In this document: positions 8,778 to 15,727 of the stretch, in pieces
How positions within the stretch are numbered: the first letter of the stretch is position 1
How the letters are laid out: each line of letters opens with the position of its first letter
Assembly (NCBI RefSeq): GCF_011761185.1
Contig: NZ_JAAOYM010000001.1
Location: 1,674,001 to 1,738,000 of the forward strand
Length of the DNA: 64,000 nucleotides
Origin: Saccharomonospora amisosensis
Lineage (GTDB): Bacteria > Actinomycetota > Actinomycetes > Mycobacteriales > Pseudonocardiaceae
Direction: 5' to 3'
Made by a program: the position numbers and the translations under genes
Notes under the pieces: generated by a model
What the model saw: only the letters and a program-made list of their open reading frames with translations
The model's database searches: none
What the model was told of the DNA's origin: nothing

Positions 8778-9155
8778 CTACTTTACGGGTGAGTGCGGTC
8801 GGACGTGATGGATGAGTTCGTGCATCGTGTCGTCGGCCAGCCTGTAGTACACGACACGCCCTCTGCGGTGTGCGGTCACCAACCCGTGCGCGCGCAGCAA
8901 CCGCAAAGCCTGCGACACCGCGGTGTCGGACATCCCGGCGGCCACGGCCAGGTCCGATACGCAGATCTCGCGTGCATAGTGAATGCAGACCAGCAGAGCC
9001 AGCCGGGAAGGATCGGCGATAACGGAGAACCGGTCAGCCCATTCGTGCACGGTCTCCCGGTCGCCGAGCCCCTTCAGGGCCGCTTCTACACGCTGGGGAT
9101 CGATCAGGCGTCGTTGCGGGTCGGTGGACACACCGCCATGATCCCATCGGTCCAT
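8778..9155 (-). CDS. ArsR-family metalloregulator, probable Ni/Co sensor
   Basis: A 125-aa ArsR/SmtB-type winged-helix repressor. The core reads RFSVIADPSRLALLV, then ICVSDLAVAAGMSDTAVSQALRLLRAHGLV (recognition helix) and GRVVYYRLADD. The C-terminal helix ends HELIHHVRPHSPVK; a His cluster there resembles the alpha-5 ligands of the nickel/cobalt sensors NmtR and KmtR. It lies next to the Co/Ni importer and hydrogenase protease genes, which supports Ni or Co sensing. The ATG at 9155 has GGAG 8 bases upstream; the open frame extends to 9455 but that part is not family-like. Confidence 0.82.
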   Translation of the reverse strand: MDRWDHGGVSTDPQRRLIDPQRVEAALKGLGDRETVHEWADRFSVIADPSRLALLVCIHYAREICVSDLAVAAGMSDTAVSQALRLLRAHGLVTAHRRGRVVYYRLADDTMHELIHHVRPHSPVK

Positions 9156-9285
9156 CCCATAGGCTCCACACCGGTCCGGTGACGGCTCGACGGGCCAGAC
9201 GTCGCGCACCCCATCGACACTGGTCGGCCGCTTCCGGCCCGACTCCTGCCCAGCCGGGAGATCGAGCTGCCGGCGGGGAATCCGC

Positions 9286-10692
9286 CTAGGGTTGGCATGG
9301 CCATTGTCCCGCCGAATCGTATCTACGCTTTCCTCGAGCCTCGAGGAAACGGGCCCGGGCCTGACGTAGATCAACAATAGGGTCCGGATAGTCGAGTCGT
9401 GCGCGTTCACGGTCTCGGAGCTCCCATGGCATGTGCACCGCTGCACCGGGGACATCGGCGAGTTCGGGTACGTAACGCCTCACGTAGTCGCCATCCGGGT
9501 CATAACGTCGTGCTTGCAGCAGCGGGTTCAATACCCGGTTGGGTCTGCTGTCGGTGCCTGTACCAGCTACCCACTGCCAGTTGAGTTGATTGTTGGCCAT
9601 ATCCGCGTCCACGAGTAGGTCACGGAAATGCCGAGCTCCCCACCGCCAGTCCAGGTACAGCGTCTTCGTCAGGAAGCTCGCCACGATCAGCCGCGCACGG
9701 TTGTGCATCCATCCCTCCACGGACAGCTGGCGCATTCCCGCGTCGACGATCGGGAAACCCGTGCGCCCGTCGCGCCATGCCGCCATCTCGCGGTCGCAGG
9801 TGCGCCAGTGGCCACCGCGCGGGCGATAATCCTGGCTTGTCGCGCTGGGCCGAGCCGCGAGAACTTGATGGAAGAAGTCGCGCCAGGCCAATTGGCGGAC
9901 GAACGCGTGTGCCCCCGCGGAGCTCCGTCCTGTTCGAGCAACCAGTTCCGTCGCGGACAACGAGCCGAAGTGTAGATGCGGGGACAAACGAGATGTCGCA
10001 TCGTCGGCAACGGAGTCGTAGACGCGGTGATACACGCGCAGGGGACCGCTCAGCCAGGCATCCAGCTTCGCCCGCGCCGCCTGTTCACCGCCCGGAGGCA
10101 GGTTTGAAGAGGGCTGCCCTGTGCAGATCTCACTCGCCGAGGGAACGGTGCCAGGCTCGATGCGTGGCATTCGTAGGCGAGGTGGAGTGGAGGCCAGTGA
10201 GCGCATCGGCGCCTCGGACCACCGCCGGAAGTAAGGGGTGAACATCGCATAGTGATCGCGGGCGGCAGGAACCAGCAAGCCAGGGCTGACCACGTTGATC
10301 ACTCCATCGTGGATCACCAAGGTTCGACCGTTGTCTCGGAGGCTGTTGCGCAGTGCGGTTTCCCTGCCTTTCGCGTAACTACTGACATCAGAGGAGATGT
10401 GCACCTCTTTTGCGGCATGCTCCTCGGCGAGTTGGGCGACTACTTCGGGGACATGGCCTCGCCGGATGACCAACCGGGCACCGAGCTCACGTAATCGGGC
10501 GTCCAGGTCGCGAAGGCAGTCGGCGAGAAAGCAGGCTCTATTAGGGCGGTTATAGTCGCTGCGGAGGATTGACTCATCCAACACGAAGAGCGGTATGACG
10601 CGCTGCGCCGATCTTGCGGCCGCACACAACATCGGATTGTCATGGACCCGCAGGTCACGGGTGAAGAGGCGATCGAAACACCCATGGCTCAC
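9286..10692 (-). CDS. phr: Cryptochrome/DNA photolyase family protein, apparent N-terminal frameshift
   Basis: Repairs cyclobutane pyrimidine dimers with light; binds FAD. The antenna domain contains FTRDLRVHDNP, and the FAD-domain motifs are RLSPHLHFGSLS, FVRQLAWRDFF, GFPIVDAGMRQL, EGWMHNRARLIVASFL and the WRWGARHF...ANNQLNWQWVAGTGTD block. As sequenced, the frame opens at GTG 10692, overlapping the stop of the deacetylase gene (GTGA), giving 468 aa with an odd start (MSHGCFDR). An ATG at 10685 in another frame encodes MGVSIA; adding one C (plus-strand G near 10668) would join MGVSIALFTRDLR, a normal family N-terminus. The first strand is therefore frameshifted or the read has an error. Confidence 0.85.
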   Translation of the reverse strand: MSHGCFDRLFTRDLRVHDNPMLCAAARSAQRVIPLFVLDESILRSDYNRPNRACFLADCLRDLDARLRELGARLVIRRGHVPEVVAQLAEEHAAKEVHISSDVSSYAKGRETALRNSLRDNGRTLVIHDGVINVVSPGLLVPAARDHYAMFTPYFRRWSEAPMRSLASTPPRLRMPRIEPGTVPSASEICTGQPSSNLPPGGEQAARAKLDAWLSGPLRVYHRVYDSVADDATSRLSPHLHFGSLSATELVARTGRSSAGAHAFVRQLAWRDFFHQVLAARPSATSQDYRPRGGHWRTCDREMAAWRDGRTGFPIVDAGMRQLSVEGWMHNRARLIVASFLTKTLYLDWRWGARHFRDLLVDADMANNQLNWQWVAGTGTDSRPNRVLNPLLQARRYDPDGDYVRRYVPELADVPGAAVHMPWELRDRERARLDYPDPIVDLRQARARFLEARGKRRYDSAGQWPCQP

Positions 10693-11477
10693 AGCCCGGC
10701 CAGCAAATCGGTCTCGGTGACTCCAGGCCCCTGCCCTTCCCGGATGAACCACTCCGTACCGAAGGCGAATGCGAAAGCCTCGTCAGGCAGCGTCAGGAAG
10801 AAGGACTGCTCACCGATCTGGCTGGCGTGTGCACGCATCGCCTGCCGTTTCAATGCAAGGTAGGGCGTCACGTCAACAGCCGTCGTGATGACGGACTCGG
10901 GCTTCCCGAATTCCCGGTTCGGCTCCGGCACCTCGATGCCCGACGTAGCGGAACCCTCGGCGAACAAGCGCATGCCGCGCATCAGGTGATCTCGATTGAT
11001 GGTGTTCTGGTAGACGCGCGGCGTGCCGGCCAGTGCCCCGGCTCGCAGACCGACGCGATGGACCTGGATATGGTCCGGATGCCCGTATCCACCGTTGTCG
11101 TCATAACAGGTCAGGGCGTCAGCCTGCTCCTCACGCAAAATAGCGGCGAGTCGCTCAGCTGCTGCCTCTACGGATGCGGTCCAGAACGAACCCGGCTCGT
11201 CGTTGTTCGGCTCGCCCATCATTCCCGAGTCGACATAGTCGAGGAACTCAACACGATCGGCTCCGAGGATTTCCGCTGATGCGTACGTTTCGGCAACACG
11301 TCGTTGTGACAGGGGTTCCCCTTCCAAGAGCAACCCGTCCGGAACCTCGCCATGCTCGCCGCGAGTCGCGACGACCAGGACAACACGATGCCCCTGTTCA
11401 TGGGCCTTGCGCATGGTTCCGCCGCAGCCGATGCATTCGTCGTCCGGATGGGCGTGGAAGGTTACGAGAGTCGCCAT
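10689..11477 (-). CDS. LmbE/PIG-L family zinc deacetylase (MshB/Mca-like)
   Basis: A 262-aa metal-dependent N-deacetylase. It starts MATLVTFHAHPDDE, where HPDDE binds zinc, and the third zinc ligand is in GYGHPDHIQVHRVG. Relatives include MshB (mycothiol biosynthesis) and Mca (mycothiol conjugate amidase), both common in actinobacteria, but also natural-product deacetylases, so the substrate is not assigned. The ATG at 11477 is chosen because the longer frame lacks family similarity. The stop overlaps the photolyase start by 4 bases, suggesting coupled expression. Confidence 0.85.
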   Translation of the reverse strand: MATLVTFHAHPDDECIGCGGTMRKAHEQGHRVVLVVATRGEHGEVPDGLLLEGEPLSQRRVAETYASAEILGADRVEFLDYVDSGMMGEPNNDEPGSFWTASVEAAAERLAAILREEQADALTCYDDNGGYGHPDHIQVHRVGLRAGALAGTPRVYQNTINRDHLMRGMRLFAEGSATSGIEVPEPNREFGKPESVITTAVDVTPYLALKRQAMRAHASQIGEQSFFLTLPDEAFAFAFGTEWFIREGQGPGVTETDLLAGL

Positions 11478-11600
11478 GGCCACGAGAGTACGGGAGGAGG
11501 ACCTCGGGCGAGGGCTTCGGTGACATGAACGGCCCGTTCGCGACATCGATTTTCGAAGTTCACTGGAGTTCGGTGACGGAAGTGGACTAGCTTCGCTGCC

Positions 11601-12785
11601 ATGCATGAAACCACCCAGAACCCCAAGCGCGACTCAGTCGCTGACCTCGGCTTGAGTGTTGTTCGCGAGATTCGAGGAATCGAGCGAGAAATTGCACGAT
11701 TACAGGCCGTTCAATGCCAGAAGATCGTTGCGTTCGCGGCTCGACGAGATAGTGCTTCCGAAGCGGCCACGGAGCTTTCGTTAGTGCTTTCCATTGGCGA
11801 ATCGGAGGCGCGAAAGAGAGTCGAACTCGCAAATGCCTTGGCCAGCCGGTTGCCGAATACCCACCGAGCCATGGCGAAGGGGAAGATCGATGTCCACAAG
11901 GCTTCGAAGATCGCCGTACCCACTGCCTGCCTTTCGGATGAACAGGCGCGCGAGGTCGACACCGTCATGTCCACACGGCTGGCCGACAAGACCGCCACAC
12001 AATTGCGTCGTGCCACCAGCTACGTCGTACACAAGATCGATCCGGCTGGTGCGGCGGCCCGTGCCATGCTCAGGCGAGGTGACCGAAAAGTGGTGTTGAG
12101 CCACCGAGATGACGGAATGTCCCGACTCCTGATTGATCTACCGGCCGAAGTGGCAACTGCCGCTTACGCGCGCGCCGATCGAATGGCCCGGCAGTTGCGG
12201 GGCAAGCGTGAACCTCGGACATTGAGCCAGTTGCGTGCGGATGTGCTGGCTGACGTGCTGCTGGGTCGTGATTCCGGTGGGACCGGAAGTCCGAGAGCGG
12301 AGATATTCGTCTATGTAGACCTGCGGACTCTTGCCGGTCTGAACAATGACCCAGCGCAGCTTGCCGGGCACGGCGCCATTCCTGCTTGGGTGGCACGTGA
12401 GCTAGCCTCCAACCCGTCAAGTGTCTGGCGGAGAGTAGTCACGGACTCGCTGACCGGAACGCCGGTCGAGGTCGGGACGAAACGCTACCGCCCGCCGAAG
12501 GTGACTGACGAGTTTGTTCGGATACGGGACCGGGAATGCCGATTTCCTGGTTGCCACAGGCCCAGCCAGTTCGGCGACTCGGACCAGGCGACGGAGTGGA
12601 ACCAGAGTGGAGAGACTAACGCCGAGAATCTTGTTGGGTACTGTCGACGTCACCACAGGCTTCGCCAGTCACCTGGGTGGCTCTATCGGCTGAACCGGGA
12701 GACACAACACCTCACGGTCCAGACCCCGTCGGGGGCAACGTTCAGCGGCCGGCCTGAACCTCTGCACGAACCCGAACCGGCGTAG
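11601..12785 (+). CDS. 13E12-repeat family protein: DUF222 plus HNH domain with altered active site
   Basis: A 394-aa protein of the DUF222/HNH (REP13E12-like) family, abundant and often multicopy in actinobacteria. The DUF222 part covers about residues 15-290 (SIGESEARKRVELA...; LADKTATQLRR). The C-terminal HNH domain reads RDRECRFPGCHRPS, then FGDSDQATEW, ENLVGYCRRHHRL. The cysteine and HH positions are intact, but the His of the usual D-x-D-H motif is Gln (Q329). That residue is normally catalytic in HNH nucleases, so this copy may bind but not cut DNA. Codon use is less GC-rich than in the neighbours. Confidence 0.85.
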   Translation: MHETTQNPKRDSVADLGLSVVREIRGIEREIARLQAVQCQKIVAFAARRDSASEAATELSLVLSIGESEARKRVELANALASRLPNTHRAMAKGKIDVHKASKIAVPTACLSDEQAREVDTVMSTRLADKTATQLRRATSYVVHKIDPAGAAARAMLRRGDRKVVLSHRDDGMSRLLIDLPAEVATAAYARADRMARQLRGKREPRTLSQLRADVLADVLLGRDSGGTGSPRAEIFVYVDLRTLAGLNNDPAQLAGHGAIPAWVARELASNPSSVWRRVVTDSLTGTPVEVGTKRYRPPKVTDEFVRIRDRECRFPGCHRPSQFGDSDQATEWNQSGETNAENLVGYCRRHHRLRQSPGWLYRLNRETQHLTVQTPSGATFSGRPEPLHEPEPA

Positions 12786-12969
12786 GCTGTCCTCAGACTC
12801 CAGAGGCATTCTCAGCGAGTTGCGGGCTTGAGTGGGTCATGTCCGATCGACATGAGTCGGTGCCGCCACTGTGCTTGCCCAGGCGTCGGTTCCAGATCCC
12901 CTCGACGTTCCTCGTGTACGCGGTCGACTACTCGGCGCATCACATCGACATCGTCGCTACGCATGTCGG

Positions 12970-13010
12970 TCTTACGCTTGCCGAGTATCTCCAACACACG
13001 TCGCCCCAGA
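12970..13010 (+). repeat. Left copy of the IS target-site duplication (41 bp)
   Basis: A 41-base segment identical to 14645-14685, directly flanking the left end of the IS element. It encodes (minus strand) the RRVLEILGKRKT part of the interrupted DUF3140 gene. Long, variable target duplications are known for the IS1634/IS1549 group. Identity could extend two bases further left (GG) depending on how the IS end is assigned. Confidence 0.85.
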
Positions 13011-14644
13011 CCCGACTTGGCTCACGTTCAAGATCATCTAGTGTTTGTGGGGCTGTGACCTGGTGGTTTGTGTGGTTGTGTGGTTGGATTTGCGCACTGA
13101 TTTGGGGTCGTAGGGTGGGTGGGTGGCGTATGTGCGCACGGTGAAGACGGCCTCGGGTGCGAGGGCGGTGCAGATCGTGCACTCCTCGCGGCGTGGGTCG
13201 CGTGATATCGAGCATGTCGGGTCGGCGCATGATGATGCTGAGCTGGAACGGTTGAGGGCGGTGGCGCGGCAGCGGATGCTCGCGGGACAAGGCGAACTCG
13301 GTCTGGGCCTCGATGCGGGCGGGGCCGGTGGGCCGTTGCCGATCAGGTCGTCGCGGATGGGGCATCTTTGGGATGCCATGGCGCATGTCTATGGCGTGCT
13401 CGGGTTCGACACCGCAGCCGGCGGCGACGAGGTGTTCCGGTGTCTGGTGCTGGCGCGGATCATCGAGGCGACCAGCAAGCTCGACGCACTGCGGGTCCTG
13501 GACGAGGCTGGGATTGAGCCGCCCTCGTATGCGACGGTGAAACGGCACCTGCCCGCGTATGCCAAGGACTCGTGGCGGGAGCGCCTGTCGGCAGCATGCG
13601 CGGCGCAGGCTGATCTGGGGCCGGCGAGTTTGGTGCTGTACGACGTGTCGACGTTGTACTTCGAAACCGACACCGCTGACGGGTTTCGTGAGCCTGGTTT
13701 TTCCAAGGAGCGGCGGTTGGAGCCGCAGATCACCCTCGGTCTGCTCACCGACGCGACGGGGTTTCCGTTGATGGTCAACGCTTTCGAGGGCAACATCGCC
13801 GAGACCACCACGATGCTGCCGGTGATCGAGTCCTTCAGGGCCGCGCACCCGCTCAAGGACGTGACTGTGGTGGCCGACGCGGGCATGATCTCCGCGGCCA
13901 ACCAGAAGGCGATCGAGGCAGCGGGATTGTCGTTCATCCTCGGCATGCGCATCCCCGACGTGCCCTACGTGGTCGCCGAGTGGCGCCGGCAGCATCCCGA
14001 CACCGACATCCCCGACGGGCACATCTTCACCCAGCCGTGGCCTGCCGGGCACACCGACAACCGGCGTGACCAGGTCATGTACTACCAGTACAAAGCCGAC
14101 CGGGCCCGACGTACCCTGCGCGGCATCGATGAGCAGGTCGCCAAAGCTGAGAAAGCGGTCAAGGGCGAGGTGGCGGTCAAACGCAACCGGTTCGTGCAGC
14201 TCTCCGGCGCCACCAAGACCGTCAACCGCACCCTGGAGGCCAAAGCGCGGGCGCTGGCTGGGATCAAGGGCTATGTCACCAACCTCGACGACCCAACACC
14301 CGAGTTCGTCATCGGGGCCTACCACCGGCTGTTCCAGATCGAGAAGTCGTTCCGAATGTCCAAACACGACCTCCAATCCAGGCCGATCTACCACCACAAA
14401 AAGGAATCCATCGAAGCGCACCTCACCATCGTGTTCGCCGCGCTGGCCGTCAGCCGTTGGCTCGAAGACCACACCGGCTGGTCGATCAAGAAGTTCGTCC
14501 AGACCGCCCGGCGCTACCGCACCATCGAAATCCAAGCCGGCGAACACACCATCACCGCCGCCGACCCCATACCCGACGACCTCCACCGCGTGCTCGACGC
14601 CATCCACCGCAACGAAAGTGCGCACTAACTTGAGCCAAGTCGGG
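13011..14644 (+). mobile_element. IS1634-family insertion sequence, 1,634 bp, complete
   Basis: The element is bounded by terminal inverted repeats: CCCGACTTGGCTCA at 13011-13024 and its reverse complement TGAGCCAAGTCGGG at 14631-14644. It carries a single full-length transposase gene. It sits inside a DUF3140 gene on the opposite strand and is flanked by a perfect 41-bp direct repeat. Intact ends, gene and duplication indicate a recent insertion. By coincidence its length equals the family's name number. Confidence 0.92.
13123..14628 (+). CDS. IS1634-family DDE transposase
   Basis: A 501-aa transposase of the IS4-like superfamily, IS1634 branch. The catalytic triad is visible as LVLYDVSTLYFET (first D), VTVVADAGMIS (second D) and YHRLFQIEKSFRMSKHDL (E in the YREK-like motif). 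It reads uninterrupted to TAA at 14626-14628, three bases before the right inverted repeat. The start at 13123 is GTG-type and leaves a 112-base leader after the left end. No internal stops, so it is probably active. Confidence 0.92.
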   Translation: MAYVRTVKTASGARAVQIVHSSRRGSRDIEHVGSAHDDAELERLRAVARQRMLAGQGELGLGLDAGGAGGPLPIRSSRMGHLWDAMAHVYGVLGFDTAAGGDEVFRCLVLARIIEATSKLDALRVLDEAGIEPPSYATVKRHLPAYAKDSWRERLSAACAAQADLGPASLVLYDVSTLYFETDTADGFREPGFSKERRLEPQITLGLLTDATGFPLMVNAFEGNIAETTTMLPVIESFRAAHPLKDVTVVADAGMISAANQKAIEAAGLSFILGMRIPDVPYVVAEWRRQHPDTDIPDGHIFTQPWPAGHTDNRRDQVMYYQYKADRARRTLRGIDEQVAKAEKAVKGEVAVKRNRFVQLSGATKTVNRTLEAKARALAGIKGYVTNLDDPTPEFVIGAYHRLFQIEKSFRMSKHDLQSRPIYHHKKESIEAHLTIVFAALAVSRWLEDHTGWSIKKFVQTARRYRTIEIQAGEHTITAADPIPDDLHRVLDAIHRNESAH

Positions 14645-14685
14645 TCTTACGCTTGCCGAGTATCTCCAACACACGTCGCCCCAGA
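14645..14685 (+). repeat. Right copy of the IS target-site duplication (41 bp)
   Basis: Identical to 12970-13010 and directly adjoining the right inverted repeat of the IS. Removing the IS and one copy of this repeat restores a continuous minus-strand DUF3140 reading frame across the junction, which confirms it as a target duplication rather than an older repeat. Confidence 0.85.
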
Positions 14686-14862
14686 GGTGGGCCGGCTTGG
14701 TCAGGCAGCGGCTCGTCTTCCATGGTCGAGGACTGTGTGCGCAACCATTCGCTCAGCTCACGAGAAGTCATGTTTACGACCGGTGAAACTCGTTCCAGAG
14801 ATCCTCGGTTTCCTGATCCACAGCGCTTCCTCCTCGGTGGACTTTTCACAACGAGCACCTGG

Positions 14863-15708
14863 TCAGCCTGGCGTGGTTTCGCCGCCTAGCGCCGCGATAA
14901 CCTCCCCCGTGTAGTAGGAGGAGAGTTGGTTGGCGGCCAGAAAGACGAACGATGGAGCCAGTTCATCAGGTTCCGCTGCTCGCTGCATGGGAACTTGTTG
15001 CCCAAACTTCTCGACGTGCTCCTCCCGTAGTGTTGCCGGGATGAGCGGTGTCCACACAGGTCCTGGAGCCACGCAGTTGATGCGGATGCCTCGAGGTGCC
15101 AGCGACTGGGCCATTGCATACGTCCATGCGTGCACAGCGCCTTTGGTAGCGGAATAGTCGATGAGCTTCTTGTTTCCACGCAGACCGTTCACCGACCCGG
15201 TGTTGACGATGGCACTGCCCTCAGGCATGTGTCTAATCGCCGCCGCGGTGACGCGGAAATAGGAGTGTATGTTGACATCAAAGGTGTGGATCCATTGTTC
15301 GTCGGTCAATTCGTCGAACGAGCCGAGCTCCTGCTGCGTCGCGACGTTGTTCACCAGTAGGTCAAGGCCGTCGAATTCGCGAACAGTATCATCGACTACC
15401 TTGCGACAATGCTCGAGACTCGCCAGGTCTCCGGCGATCAGTACACATCTGCGCCCTTGCTCCTTCACAAGCTTCGCAGTGTGTTCGGCATCGGAGTGCT
15501 CGCTTAGGTATGCGATCGATACGTCGGCTCCCTCCTTGGCAAATGCGACGGCGACGGCACGGCCGATACCTGAGTCGCCACCGGTGATAAGCGCGCGCTT
15601 GTCGCGAAGCAGGTCCCGGCCGACGTAGTCTCGCATTTCGTCGCGCGGCCGCGGCGCCATCTCTTCCGTACGGCCGGGAGGCTGCTGTGTTTGTGGCGGT
15701 TGGTTCAC
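14863..15708 (-). CDS. SDR family oxidoreductase (YhdF/YdaD-like)
   Basis: A 281-aa NAD(P)-dependent short-chain dehydrogenase. Motifs: GGDSGIGRAVA (cofactor loop), LVNNVA, the Ser in NTGSVNGL, YSATKGA (catalytic Tyr/Lys) and CVAPGPVWTPLI. The long N-terminal extension (NQPPQTQQPPGRTEEMAP) before the core is typical of the group containing B. subtilis YdaD/YhdF, often sigma-B-controlled stress proteins. The GTG at 15708 has AAGGAG 8 bases upstream. It lies 19 bases after the aldehyde oxidoreductase large subunit, so it is probably the last gene of that operon; a SigB/F-type gene lies at the operon's other end. Confidence 0.88.
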   Translation of the reverse strand: MNQPPQTQQPPGRTEEMAPRPRDEMRDYVGRDLLRDKRALITGGDSGIGRAVAVAFAKEGADVSIAYLSEHSDAEHTAKLVKEQGRRCVLIAGDLASLEHCRKVVDDTVREFDGLDLLVNNVATQQELGSFDELTDEQWIHTFDVNIHSYFRVTAAAIRHMPEGSAIVNTGSVNGLRGNKKLIDYSATKGAVHAWTYAMAQSLAPRGIRINCVAPGPVWTPLIPATLREEHVEKFGQQVPMQRAAEPDELAPSFVFLAANQLSSYYTGEVIAALGGETTPG

Positions 15709-15727
15709 AGGTGGGCTCCTTGCTGCG

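Larger units (their letters stand above)
12812..14821 (-). pseudogene. DUF3140 protein gene, frameshifted and interrupted by an IS element
   Basis: Minus-strand pieces on both sides of the IS join into one DUF3140-like protein of about 110 residues. The start is GTG 14821 with a GAGGAGGA ribosome site, encoding MDQETEDLWNEFHR. Then a one-base shift (a G missing; plus-strand C near 14780) leads into VVNMTSRELSEWLRT and RRVLEILGKRKT. After the IS it continues with DMRSDDVDVMRRVVDRVHEE and WRHRLMSIGHDPLKP, ending at 12812. LWNEFHR-VVNM and the GHDPLK end are typical of the family. Two lesions, the shift and the insertion, make it nonfunctional as sequenced. Confidence 0.82.

Noticed and set aside
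12940-14625. A 561-codon minus-strand frame across the IS
   Set aside because: Complement of the transposase gene; low-complexity Arg/His/Gly/Pro composition and no domains.
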